Below, in pieces: positions 23,275-34,436 of a stretch of 64,000 bases of DNA; position 1 is the stretch's first letter, and the number at the start of each line of letters is the position of its first letter. A program made the translations under genes and the position numbers. This DNA comes from Sweltsa coloradensis (taxonomy: Eukaryota > Arthropoda > Insecta > Plecoptera > Chloroperlidae), in assembly GCA_024449915.1 (NCBI GenBank), contig JAMZAV010000640.1, forward strand, positions 372,001 through 436,000. Direction: 5' to 3'. The notes beneath the pieces were generated by a model. The model worked only from the letters and a program-made list of their open reading frames with translations. It was not told the origin of the DNA and made no database searches.

Positions 23275-23639
23275 TTTTCTCCAGAGCGTTGTACATCTGA
23301 ATTTGAGTGCTTACTAGCGTGCCGTGTACATGTCTGTCTCGTGAACACTCTTAATGGACAAATTTATTATCCACCAAAATACAGATTATAACACATGGGG
23401 GTGGATGGGTAGTTGCAAAGTGTAGTATACAATTTTGGCAGTCTATCTATATCGCCAATAAGCTATTGTACGGCCACAAGGAAGTGCCTCTAATTCAAAT
23501 AGAAACTTTATCTTACATTGTAAGATTGATTTTATTTCTACGAGAACAAACGTAATTAATAATATAATATAATTGATTTTGTTCTAGTGCCCTTATCTTC
23601 AATGAGTATTAGATAAAAGTTCATTAAATAATACATTTA

Positions 23640-23712
23640 TTTATTATTATTAAGAATAAATAAATAAATAAATAATAAATAAATAAATAAATAAATGAAT
23701 AAATAAATAAAT
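23640..23712. repeat. (AAAT)n / (ATT)n simple repeat
   Basis: TTA-type units merge into a long AAAT tract, possibly the tail of a lost SINE. Confidence 0.85.
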
Positions 23713-24060
23713 AGAAACCTTTGCTTGAGAACTATCGAGCTAAAATAATCGAATCTCGATTGTGACCATAATTTCTACAAGTCCTATTTGGTTTTACACG
23801 ATTTATATCCTTTAACTATGGAGTAATGAGTTTGACATATTTATTAGTAGATAAAAAGTCTTTTCACTCTGATCATAATCTTTTAGAGAGACATACACCG
23901 TCTTCAAAACAATAATACTAAAAGACAAATATAGATTACTGATGATGAACAATGTTTGTGAACAAAACTGAATATGGCTAGCGAGAACTAGGCATGACAT
24001 TTTGTTCAAAACTATGGAAACAACTACCCGTTTGGGGGTGAATTACGCAGGTAAAATTTG
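23713..24060. other. Intronic DNA, no feature seen
   Basis: No supported ORF or shared repeat. Confidence 0.4.
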
Positions 24061-24062
24061 TC

Positions 24063-24545
24063 GTGTGAATAAATAAATAAATAAATAAATTTTATTAAGA
24101 GTCTACCCACTCAGTTATATAACTGATTTTCAGTGGGGACTTTAAATCAAAGCGACCAAGCCAACCCTGCAGGCCCCGATGCAATCGACGAGTGAGCGAT
24201 AACCAACCAAAGATCGATATTTTTAATAGGAAATATAGCAATCAGTGTATGGACAGTGCGAACACCCGCGAATCAACGCCAGAATCAACAAGGCCGATTC
24301 AGAACAACTCTGAAATTTATTATGTGCTTCGTTGCTAGGACGGCTCCAAAGTCACCGTTTACAAACTCCTAAGACAAGAACTGATGGACTGAAGTCCAAA
24401 TCAGAAGTTAAAAAACTTCTGACTTTAGCGGGAATCGAACCCTGGTCCTTCTGCATTGGAAGCAGATACGCTAACCACAAGACCAACGAGCCACACACAA
24501 GACCAACGAGCCACACAACAAGACCAACGAGCCACACTATTATTA
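24063..24545 (-). mobile_element. SINE-1, full-length copy
   Basis: Read on the minus strand: a tRNA-like head at about 24500-24410 (ggctcgttggtcttgtggtt, B box ggttcgattccc), the family body, and the tail hairpin 'cactgaaaatcagttatata' with AAAT units at 24069-24091. It is bounded by an A/T-rich tail at 24063. At the head end, 'ccacacaagaccaacgag' units are repeated in tandem. Confidence 0.75.
24470..24538. repeat. Tandem copies of the SINE-1 5' end
   Basis: 'caagaccaacgagccacac' occurs three times in a row with small length changes, so the first 20 or so bases of the SINE are triplicated. Confidence 0.8.
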
Positions 24546-26374
24546 CAAGCATATTCCTACAACGGTTGAATTTTTAATCCGCATTCCAACCCGCGTCAAG
24601 CACTAGTGATATAAACAGGCTTACTCAAATTGTTAGATGTCATCCTTAGTCATCACCTTACATTTGGAATACAATTTTGTGACTGATTGGCACATTTTTA
24701 ATTAAACAAATAAGGTAGTTTGCATTTAAGTCCATACACCTCTTACAAGAACCTAATTAACAGTAGCAAAAGTAACGTACAAGACATTCTTTTTAGGAAC
24801 TAATATGTTTGCTAGTGAAACAAATGTTGGTAGATCAGGGTGAGAAGCAATTACATTTACAGAAAGAAAATAAGAGGTTTGGGAAGACTTAATAAGATTA
24901 AATTTTGCAATGTCGATGTTGCATTCTGGATATGAGACCACAATGTGAACAGACCCCTCATAGTTAACAATTTCTTAAAGATTTCAATACAATAATGTAT
25001 TAAATACTCCTAGTAATATCATTTTGTAACATCAGAGTTCATATTTTCAGATGGCAGAAGAATTTTAAATTCAACCTTATACAATCTCAAAGAATACGTT
25101 AGAAGAGAGAAGGAGAGTGATACAACTATGTACAAATACCACAGAATGACCATACATCACAACCAGGTCATAAATACATATTATCAAAAGTTACTATTCA
25201 CTAAATTTCTTAAAATAAGTAATACAAGTAGAATGGAATGATATTGATATAGTCGGGAAATACGCATTTCTATACGCATCTAATATAGAACATTGGTAAT
25301 ACTGTTTTTACTCGAATATAGGCCGCCATAGAGTAATTGCCCCACCCGTATTTTGAAAACTATAAAGAGTAGAAATGATAAATTGCTTCACATAATGGCC
25401 CCACACCACTTTTTCAACTTGATATTTTTAAAATACCAGCAGCCTATATTCGTATAAATACTGACTTAACGACCTAGGCAATAATTAGTAGATCAATAGT
25501 AAATACTCATTAAATGTGATAAATGTCGTTTTTACACTTATTGTGTATCGGCACACTTTATCGTTACTTTAAAATGTAACTCTTACTTTTTCAGTCTAAA
25601 GATGGCAGTCAACATGTTTAGAAAATCTTCAATCATCGACAGTTCACAAAACTATAGACTAGTACCGTATATCTAACTAAAAGTTACATTATCGACTACA
25701 TGACACCTAGTTTCGGAAGTATAGCCTTCTACAAAGAAATCATACTTGTTGGGTCTAATAAGTCTTTGGAACATAATGTAAGCTGCAAAGAGACATGATA
25801 ATTTCAATTTCTTCTATTTACATTTCTTTGGTAATGAACTGAAGAAGACTTGAACACAGTTTTGAGGTAAGTCTGCAGTAGTAGGCCCACCCAGATTCTA
25901 CATTAAATTTGAAAATTAGTGTGGTGGAATGATAATTATACAAAGTTAACTGGAAATTTTAGGGGTTGGGTGTGTCCCTTAGTAAAAATGAAAATAAAAG
26001 GTTACAAGTCGAATATAACTTTTGTTATGTTTGACACGGGCCTAAATGCCAAAGGCAAATAGCCATAGCGCAGAGTTACGGGCAGTTGTACTTATAAATG
26101 TGTACGAGTACTTTACAGCCTTACATTACACATAATTTAATAGGGAAATTTGACTTCTTCTATGTTCATGTTCAATTGATTAATTACATAAAATAATACA
26201 TAATTGTATGTTAATTAATAATTAATGAACTGAACGGAGACAAAGAAGCAATTTAATTGTTGAAATAACTTTTTTGATAATTGTTGTCCTCCTTTGTAAA
26301 TCAGTTTTTTCTTGAATAGGATAGACGTTAAATAAATAAATAGTTAAATAAATACCAAATAAAAAAATAAAAAA

Positions 26375-26429
<55 letters not shown>

Positions 26430-26600
26430 ACTATTGAGTATAACGATGAAGATTTCTATGTAATCTGTTAAGACCTCAACTTCTTCTAGATCGAGGCTGT
26501 CATGAAACAGGAGGATACTACATACATTTGAGCATGGACTGCAATGAAAGTTACGCTTATTTAATATTTATAAACATCGACTTCGGAGAAAGACACCAGA
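24546..26600. other. Intronic AT-rich DNA with one repeat copy
   Basis: A 'TTTACTCGA-GGCCGCC' family copy lies at 25302-25470 (tttttactcgaatataggcc). A long AAAT tract lies at 26372-26430. No exon was recognised. Confidence 0.45.
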
Positions 26601-26614
26601 TAAATAAATTTATA

Positions 26615-26720
26615 TTTACTGTCTACCTACTCAGTTACAAAACTGACTTTCCATTCCCAAACAACTAAATATCATACTAAAGTCCAACACCATTCCAAGA
26701 TTTGAACCCGGGGTTTTCGA
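26615..26720 (-). mobile_element. SINE-1 3' fragment with tRNA-like remnant
   Basis: 'gtctacctactcagttacaa' followed by 'aactgactttcc' is the SINE-1 tail reversed. 'agatttgaacccggggtttt' at 26699 looks like a B box and may belong to a second SINE. Confidence 0.45.
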
Positions 26721-27507
26721 AATCGCAAGTGAGACGTCATGATGGTATGCTCCATGAAAAGTATGATTACTAGCATTATACCTGCCGAGATAAAAACCTA
26801 CACTAGCTAAACTATGATAGGAAATACAGGAACATAAGTGTACAAAAACCATTATTGTGGATAAATAAATACGTACTATATACTAGATACGATAGACCAA
26901 TCTACTAAGTGATATAAATTATAATATGTATAGAGGAAAACTATAACCTATAAATTAGCATAATAGTTGGACGAATGTGTAAGATAACATATTTATCACA
27001 TTATTAATCAATTAATCACGAATCATGCGTAATAAAATTACTCTAAATAAATATCAATTAGGTAGGATTGCGTAAGTTAAATTGATTACTAGAATTTTGA
27101 TAAATTTTAGTAAAAATATTGATACATTCACAGCACAAAGTCTCGTGCACTCATTCAGGACACAGTGGCTTCAAAATTGCTTGCAAGCAAAGTAAACGGA
27201 AAAAAAAACACTGACTTTGCTTGTTGCTTAGTGCAAATAGCAGCTTGATTTCAAGACTAAACTAAACTTAACTAAAGCAAAGTTAGCGGCTGAATTCTGG
27301 CATGTGACTCTTTTGTGGTAGGCTACTGTTCCACCACTTCAATTGTGTAATTCTTTTTGACTCAACAAAGAATTTAGATTGTTTTTTTTTCCTATGCCGA
27401 AAGCTTGATTTTTCAATCATTTTTCTTCCTGGCTATCCAGTAAATTAATATTAATAATTAATAGTTTATTATTAATAGTTAGTTAATTATATTGCAAAAG
27501 TTAATTG

Positions 27508-28120
27508 AACGAGTGAGCGTAGCGAACGTAGTGATTTCCATTCGACTTAAACGGCCCTGATGGTTTTTCTGCGTGCGTGCGTGTGTGTGTGTGTACGTTG
27601 AAAATCAGCCGAATCGCTGAACAGATTGCGCTGAAATTTTAAACGGACATCCGGTACGAGTTTATTGAGAACTGCTAACAAAATCAGCAAGATTCATTGC
27701 GATTTAAACCTACAAGAAATGATAAACTGAGAAATAGACTTCCAATGTTTAGAAATTATTTTAACGACAATGTTTTAGATTTTGAAAAGATATTTTTTGT
27801 TTGTTTTTCGCCTGGCCGTGAAATGCCGTGCCCATGCAAGGTCAGTCGAATGTTGGACGTCAAGGTACCCCCAAATTCCGCTCGTAGATTGAGTAAACCT
27901 TGCAATTTTTTCACGTATTTCGTACTGGCTATGTTTACCATAGTTGGCCCTATTGCCACAGATGATGGACTACCCTGCGTTATATGCATTTCAAAACATG
28001 TTTAATTATTTTTGAAATACAATCTAGAAATTACAAAATCTTTCCCGACCATTGAACCCACGTCTCCCACATATCGGCTACAAGGGCGCCTTAGCCAACT
28101 AGACTAGGGAAACGCCAAAG
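27508..28120 (-). mobile_element. SINE-2-headed repeat, copy 2
   Basis: Paralogue of 20933-21540: shared 'gctgaaattttaaacgga', 'gagaactgctaacaaaat', 'ttgagtaaaccttgcaat' and 'cgtatttcgtactggctatg', ending in the tRNA-like head 'ccttagccaactagactagg'. A (GT)n run lies at 27578-27593. Confidence 0.6.
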
Positions 28121-28383
28121 TAGTAGTTAGACGAGTGAGCGAGTCATGTTGTGAGTACCCGAGAACATTTGCATTTAAGTTTGATTATATTCGTATAAAT
28201 AATAGTTTTTTAAAGTTTAGTTGGTATACGGGGACGGGCGCGTCAACTGTAAGGTCATAATGCGCCTCTCTAGCCTATGATAGGCTAGGTAGGCCTAAGG
28301 TAGGGGGAAGAAAAGTAATGTAATCGGGTACTCAACACATGGCTCACTCACTCGTTTAACAACGACTTTGGCGTTTCCCTAGT
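28103..28383. mobile_element. Foldback element, copy 2 (uninterrupted)
   Basis: 'ctagggaaacgccaaagtag' at 28105 and 'cgactttggcgtttccctag' at 28383 form the inverted ends. It shows the pre-insertion state of the copy at 21519-22152. Confidence 0.65.
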
Positions 28384-29632
28384 ATTTCATAATTGGGGAG
28401 ACATGGATTACATCACAAGATACAATGGCTCATCTGAGTTCCAATGTCATGCCTGTTAGAATCCGGACTTGCTCTGACAACAATTTCTAATCCACTCATT
28501 GACGATTGTTGCCAAATTATGAGAAATTAGGCAAAAATAATATGAATCAAACTTGAAAGGAGAATGTGAAATTACAAAAAAAAAATACAAATACATTGAC
28601 TTCATTGGTTGCATAACCAGATAACTAAAACTAATAAATAAATAACTTTTCTTACCACGTTGTTATTGCCAATTTGGACAATATCACTTTGGTCAAAGTT
28701 CTAGACCCAATGTAAACTTTTCTCATTTCATACTTAAATTTGAGCATTATTAAACAACAACAGATGGCATTTTGGAAAGAATACAAACAATGCTGAAGAT
28801 GGACCGAAGGGTCCTTATTGGAATTGTGCCAAGCTATGCAACCATCACATTGTCCGTAGCACTACCTGGCAATGTGCAGTCCAACGTATGCTGAACAGGA
28901 TAGCTTCCACGTATGACTTACCACTCACTCCCACTCAAATACAAAACCTTTCAAACAAACGACTTCTGAAGCCATAGTGCGTGTGGGCATTTAAACTATA
29001 CATTTGGCAGCTTTGAAAATACTTTCAAGTTTCAATAGTAGCATTACTGTAACGTGGTCAAAAATACGATCGGATGTGGACAATTTAAATCCCCAGAAGT
29101 ATGAGCGGTTACAAGCTCAAGCGAATGCTACGGGTACTATAGTAGTAGATTGTAAATATACTACTAGCTTATATGAATATTCAATAATGATCAACGATAG
29201 AAGAGACACCACAAGTAGGTAGCTGCAAGATAGCAGCCTCATAGAAGATCAGTTTCAAGATATAAAGATTAAATTTGGAAGAGGGGGATCTATATAAGTT
29301 TCATCAAGAATATGAATCATTTGGCTACAACACAGATGAACACGTTAATTTAATAAAAATTAAAAGGAAATTAAAAGAAAAGTGGAAATAAAAATATTGA
29401 TGCAAAACGTCAGCTTTTTAACTGAATTGGATAGACGTTCAATAAATGAATGAATAAATAAATAAATAAATAAATAAATAAAACCAAAATTAAAAAATAA
29501 ACCAAAATTAAAATTCACAAAACAGATGATCCAGGATGTGATGTAATGAGTGGATGAATACAGAGAGAAAAAAACATACAAAGGAAGGGATGGTCAGAGG
29601 TGATAAAAAAAATGTTAATAAATTCATGTGAA
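28384..29632. other. Intronic DNA, no gene recognised
   Basis: The plus-strand ORF 29004-29222 has mixed composition but no domain or splice support. An AAAT tract lies at 29445-29482. Between 28775 and 28990 a possible decayed retroelement remnant was seen, but no family could be named. Confidence 0.35.
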
Positions 29633-29720
29633 GTCTACCTAATCAGTAAAGTAGGGCCAGGATTTTCCGTGGGGACTTTAATTTAAAGCCAACCATGTTG
29701 ACGCTAACGCCATCAACGAA
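29633..29720 (-). mobile_element. SINE-1 3' fragment
   Basis: 'gtctacctaatcagtaaag', 'ggggactttaatttaaagcc' and 'cgccatcaacgaacgaaca' correspond to the reversed SINE-1 tail and body. Confidence 0.45.
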
Positions 29721-29898
29721 CGAACAATAGGCGATCCGAGTTGCTTGTTTAAATAAGTGTGAAGTTATGTTATTCTAATCCTTACATGGAGAACACTGAT
29801 CCATAAATCCGTTTTGAAAACATTACCGTAACGCTACCATACTAGAACATAATTTAATGGGGAGTACACATTTTTCTTAAAAAAAAACCCTTCACTGT

Positions 29899-30197
29899 CT
29901 ACTTAGCATTTCGCGTCTTTGCACCGTGGCTCTTCAAGATCGTCTGCAAGTTGCTTTGCGCGGTTGCGCCGAAGCTCTGCGCAAAGCCGCTCCTGCTGAC
30001 GGCGCGTTTCTTCAGGCTGGCTTGGTAAGTGCTTTGTATGTTCCATCGCTTCATCCAGTTGCGGAGTGTCTTCCGAGGGATGCCGTGTTGTTTGGACGCG
30101 CCGTAGACGGAACCGCCTTGCTTCACCTCCATCAGCGCTGCCCACAGGTTGTCGTTGGTGTACTGGCGGTAGAACCGGACCTTCGGGGGCCACGAGC
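29899..30197 (-). CDS. Pipsqueak module B terminal exon (HTH_psq)
   Basis: This terminal exon is 299 nt. The acceptor is cctcttccctag, entered in phase 1 (G+GC, Gly), with a stop at 29899-29901. It reads SWPPKVRFYRQYTNDN, then the HTH: helix 1 LWAALMEVKQG, helix 2 SVYGASKQHG, recognition helix IPRKTLRNWMKRW. A basic, Gln/Ser-rich tail of about 50 residues ends KTRNAK. This is a clear pipsqueak-type HTH. The best internal Met (MEVKQGG) sits inside helix 1, so the domain would be broken if translation began there. The exon must be entered by splicing. A possible poly(A) signal ATTAAA lies about 41-46 nt after the stop (tttaat on + at 29853). Confidence 0.87.
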
Positions 30198-30240
30198 CTA
30201 GGGAAGAGGAATTATATTTGATTAGAAGGCGGAGAAAGTG

Positions 30241-30575
30241 CTTTTTAAAAAACTTTTATTTTCCTAATTTCTATCACAAATACTACGATTTTTTTTTTAG
30301 CATTTAAATTTAGGATATTTAGCATTAATTTTGACAAATTTAGCATTTTGTAGCATTAATTGGTTTCTTTTCCACCAAAACCCTAAATGTGGGGTAAATG
30401 ATGAATAATAGGAACATTTCAATTCAATGTAGTCACATTAAACTCTTGAATATATTGATAAACTACTTCTCAATAGGCATTAAAAACATTATTTTTAGTA
30501 AAATTAGCATTTTAAATCGTCAAATTTAGCATTTTGTAGCATTAAAAACCTAAAACGCTAAAAACCCGTATCTCT
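30241..30575. repeat. 'tttagcatt'-rich AT repeat
   Basis: 'tttagcattttgtagcatta' occurs twice (about 30340 and 30526) with several partial 'tagcatt' units. It ends 'ctaaaaacccgtatctctac'. It lies in the 974-bp intron between 30197 and 31172. Possibly MITE-derived. Confidence 0.5.
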
Positions 30576-31171
30576 ACAAATACTCATTTAAAACATCAGA
30601 ACCACAACTGCTTAAATATAATATAAAGCAATCGTTAAGAACATACTATCTCTCAGTTTTCCTTATTTCTATCTTTATTAGGCCTAAATTATTTTAATCA
30701 GTAGAAATTCTACAAGCAAAACTTGTAATACAATTCATTTTTAAGGCTTTCAGCCTTTCATAGCCCGGAATATTAACATTAAAAAAATTGTTTATTCAGA
30801 ACATTTTGGTGCATTGATTGTTAATTTAAAATACTTTAAGCATTTTAATGTCAAATGCCAAAAGTATTTGAAGTAAAGTAACTAATACCAGAAGCAAAAG
30901 AGGACAAATTGATACAGATTTTGAACGAAAGGTTATTTGAGAATTTGAGAACTTTTGTAAGTATATATCAGCAAAACATCTAGTTAATGCCAATATTTTA
31001 ATGGTAATGCATATTTTAGTTAAGATACAAGTAAACACAAATACTAATGGTTATTTTATGAGCCTTGCATAATGCTGTACAAGAAAGTGTGTGGGTGCTA
31101 CTTGTAAAGGGAAGGTAGAATGTCCGCAAGTGCAGATGTGAATAAAGACAGAGAAAAGTTGTTTTGCTTAC

Positions 31172-31351
31172 CTTGAGTTGTGAAGCCGTTTCGTTCCAAC
31201 GTTTCATCATTATATTCTTCAGAACTCAAGGAAGCAAGCTTCTTTACACTGTCACTCACACTGCGGCGGTACGACACAGATGTAGGGTTGCCAACCGACG
31301 AGTTTTTGGACCGTTCGCTGGTTAAACCCTTCGACTGGCAATTAATGTTTT
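31172..31351 (-). CDS. Pipsqueak module B leader exon (cassette, phase 1-1)
   Basis: This exon is 180 nt. The acceptor is aattaactaccag, entered in phase 1, and the donor is ACT CAA G|GTAAGC, left in phase 1. It encodes ENINCQSKGLTSERSKNSSV, then SVSYRRSVSDSVKKLASLSS and EEYNDETLERNGFTTQ, a Ser-rich linker with a short helical stretch. The donor is strong. The acceptor has a weaker pyrimidine tract. The exon is symmetrical, so the transcript stays in frame whether it is included or skipped, because the next exon at 30197 also accepts phase 1. The opening NINC resembles INVNC in the BEN leader exon. No known domain is present. A chance open frame with good splice sites is the alternative. The codon use and phase fit argue against it. 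Confidence 0.6.
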
Positions 31352-31380
31352 CTGGTAGTTAATTGGGCTCTGCTCTGCCA

Positions 31381-31560
31381 CTTTCTCAAACTCTATAGCG
31401 CCACCTTAGTACAAGCCAAGTCTAGGTGATCCACATTGCCGTGCCTCAAGTACTACGCGAGTGAGTCATTCAGTCACGGCCTATGAAAGTATGTTGATGA
31501 TTCCGTTGCAGTTAGGGCTGGTACTACTGTGGCGCGACCTGCGCCCAATTGTTGTTTGCG
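31381..31560 (+). repeat. Duplicated unit, copy 1 (inverted partner at 37.6 kb)
   Basis: It shares 'gagtgagtcattcagtcac', 'tatgttgatgattc', 'gttagggc' and 'actgtggcgcgac' with the reverse complement of 37606-37785. It lies about 30 bp upstream (in transcript terms) of the exon at 31351. Class unknown. Confidence 0.65.
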
Positions 31561-32029
31561 AGTATCCTTTTCCTACAGTCATCAATATTGTTGTAGACCC
31601 AACCAATCCAAGCAACAATTCTATAGAGATTCATTTCACAATAGTATAAGCACAGTATAACAATAACATACAGTATCAAAACTTCAATGTACCGCCTGCA
31701 GAGCTATATCAATGGACAACTAGTCAAAGGCGGGGCTTAGCTAGTTCCGAAAAATCCAACAGATCGCGCCGCGAACTGTGGGACAAGCTGCAACCTAAGT
31801 GTGGTTGGCGCAATGGACTTCAACGTGTTTTTACGCCCGTACGGGTGGAAAAAATCCTTGAAAAATAGTTATTTTTTTAGAATGGGCTTAGCCAAAGACT
31901 ATGTAGATCAAGAAGAAATCCAGCTGCTTTTTAGGGAAGGCTGTTGTATTGTCCTATAGGATGTGTGGACTGCGGAAAAACGATGATTATAAACCCAAAG
32001 CCTTTACTCTAGAAAGCATTTTTTAAAGT

Positions 32030-32560
32030 TTAGTCTCGGGTTTAGGCCAACATAATTTATTATTTCTCAGTTCACAAGATCATATCGTAAAAAGTAGGCC
32101 TGGGTTTAACTCTAAGGGTAGGCGGAGGCCTTGGTTCTAATCCTAGGCCTACACGGCGAAGATTTAGGCCTAGAAATGTACCCCTCTTTATAGTTTATAC
32201 ACAGTTTAGGCCTTTAACCTTGGAAGCTTTAGAACTAGGCCTACCTTAAAAGCAAAATCAAGGCTATACTGTTAGTTTTAACCTACCAATAAGCAGAGGC
32301 TAGGCCTAGGTGTTATTTTCCTTTCCATATAGGCCTACCATAACTACAAGATGTAGGCCTACTTTTATTATCTTAGGGGTCAACTGTGTTATGCAAACAT
32401 AAAACTAACTATGTATGCAATACTTTGGAAATAAAGCAACATTCTATTCTATTCTAGCTAGGTCTAGGCCCTACACCTAAACAAAAGTAGCCTGTCTAGT
32501 GCTTAGGCCTCTCTCTTGTGCAGAATTATAGGGCCGCGTCAAAGAGGTCTACTCATTAGC
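32030..32560. repeat. Cluster of AGGCCT (StuI) palindromes
   Basis: Within about 500 bp the hexamer AGGCCT occurs roughly a dozen times, often as 'taggccta' or 'taggcctac', embedded in AT-rich DNA. It is also scattered elsewhere in the window but nowhere so dense. No ORF. Confidence 0.7.
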
Positions 32561-33014
32561 CTGCCTACTACAAGCATTAAGTTTAGAATGAAGATAGTTG
32601 GCCAGTCCGGGAAATAAAAAAATGGGTAAACACATGGGCAGGGCTCCATCTCGCAAACACTTAAGTTTGCCATGAGGAATTTGCTTTTAATCGGAATCCA
32701 CGAAATGCAAAGAACATTATAGGCCTACAAGCATGGTATCACATGTTTTCGTAAAACATTTCTTATCTATCTGATTTTAACTTCCCACGTATTATTTCTT
32801 AACTTGATATCCTTCGGAATCGAGTGTAAAGACACCCCTCCTATTTTAGCTCTTGACGAACATCGTGAAACAACACAATATTGAACCATTTCAATCCAGA
32901 AATCCAGTCTTTAGTGTGGTACAGTAAGGCTGTCAGTTAAAATCGTCCCACAGTACGGCCATCTTTGAGCACATGTTTGAGTCGTGACGTCAGGGGGCGG
33001 AGTTAGACTACTCG

Positions 33015-33165
33015 TCCATTGTTTACCATCATTTGATCACCCTTTTACTAACTCATTTTATATTATTTGTACCGTACCATCATTGTTCACCCTTTACCAG
33101 CTATTGTTAACCATCATTTGTTCACCCTTTACAATCTATATTCTACAGTTCACCCTGAACTTTCT
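33015..33165 (+). repeat. Degenerate tandem repeat (catcattgttcaccctttac)
   Basis: Four to five imperfect units of 'accatcatttgttcaccctt' in a row. The overlapping ORF is repeat-driven. Confidence 0.6.
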
Positions 33166-33395
33166 CCTTCATATTATTTGTTAATTTATTTTATTGCATT
33201 TTATAATGTGGTTTTAAGTGGTATAACTTCGACATATTAAGATAGACACTTTGTGACTGGGGCCTAATGGCTCTTTTCTAAATTTCTATGGAGTTGTATA
33301 GCTTAATTTACGATTATTTGTACAATTTCGAAATAAATAATAATAATAATAATAATATGTCCCAGGCGGTCGGCTGCGTAAACTGCCGCGACACT

Positions 33396-33492
33396 AGCGC
33401 GCCATGCAGTCACAAGACTCAACCACTAGCATTTATCATTGTGTGCCGATTGACTGTTGTAGTTGAGTCTTGTGTCCGCTAGGGGCGCGCAT
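33396..33492. repeat. Inverted repeat with gcgcgc ends
   Basis: 'gcgcgccatgcagtcacaag' with 'actcaac' pairs with 'gttgagtcttgtgtccgc' and 'ggggcgcgc' across a loop of about 35 bp. Possibly the ends of a small MITE. A GC-rich spot in AT-rich DNA. Confidence 0.5.
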
Positions 33493-34001
33493 GACGTTTT
33501 AGGGACGTGTTTTGCTAGCGAATCTCTCTACAGTATATTATTGTTATACAGTGGTATAAGTGTGATTTTCACGAGAAATGTTTATTTGATAGCATTAAAA
33601 ATATGGTAACATGGCAGGTTTAGATGTTTTAAAGGTTCATACAAATTTCCTTAAATTCTAGTAGACATTTGACTAGTGGAGAGCAAAGACAGAAGACACA
33701 AACAATTTTTTTGATGAATATAACTTTGATTGCCCTGGATTTTGAAGGTATCATTATAATTTTATCAGCATCAGTTTTAACTTTTGACTGGTGTATTTGA
33801 GAAGAAAATGCTAAAGTAGAGATTCATATTTCATAAAACAAAACACAAAATATTAGTAAAAGTCACCATCAAGTAGCATCCTTCAAATTGATATAGATGG
33901 GCGCTGTGGATTACCAAAGGGTGCCCCATTAAAAAAAATGTGTACTGCCTGCTTTGACACATGTAGGGGAAAAGTTGTCAAGTTTATTACTTAATCAAAA
34001 A

Positions 34002-34436
34002 CTAATTCATTGAAGTACCAGTTAATTTATTTAAGAAATTAAGGTTCTTATGGTACAATATGAAATTGTAATTTTTTTTATCATTTCAATACTTTTTTTG
34101 GGGGCAATATTTAAACATTTTTGTCAAATTTTGGATTTGACATAGTCCATTAATTTGAAATAAAACAGTTATTTTCTATGCTTGTGGAAATGTTAGCCTT
34201 TTTTTAATTACTGAGATTTGAAAAAATTTCTGTTTTATTCTTTTCCACCCTTTGGATTTTGGTCATAAATAGAATTCATACTAGCCATGCGATTCAAAAA
34301 AATTTAAAAACTTTGAAAACAATTTTTTTTGGAAAATTTGGATGATTAAAAAAGAAATTGTAATTTTTGTTCCTCTTCAAAAGTTCTCTCGAAAAATGGA
34401 CGAGTATGACTCATCAAAGTACTCCCAACGGATTAA
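34002..34436 (-). mobile_element. piggyBac-like MITE, copy 2
   Basis: Reverse-oriented homologue of 9128-9602: 'gttaatttatttaagaaatt' near the left end and 'catcaaagtactcccaacgg' then ATTAA at the right. The terminal CCCATTGG is mutated at both ends and the left TTAA has become CTAA. An old copy. Confidence 0.6.

Noticed and set aside
23640..26430. Possible CRISPR-like or satellite arrays
   Set aside because: These are AAAT simple repeats without spacers, and the genome is eukaryotic.
27697..28005. 102-residue plus ORF
   Set aside because: Lies wholly in a repeated element shared with 21.0-21.5 kb, where the frame is not kept.
29903..30196. 96-residue minus ORF over module B
   Set aside because: Alternative frame of the pipsqueak exon without the HTH pattern.
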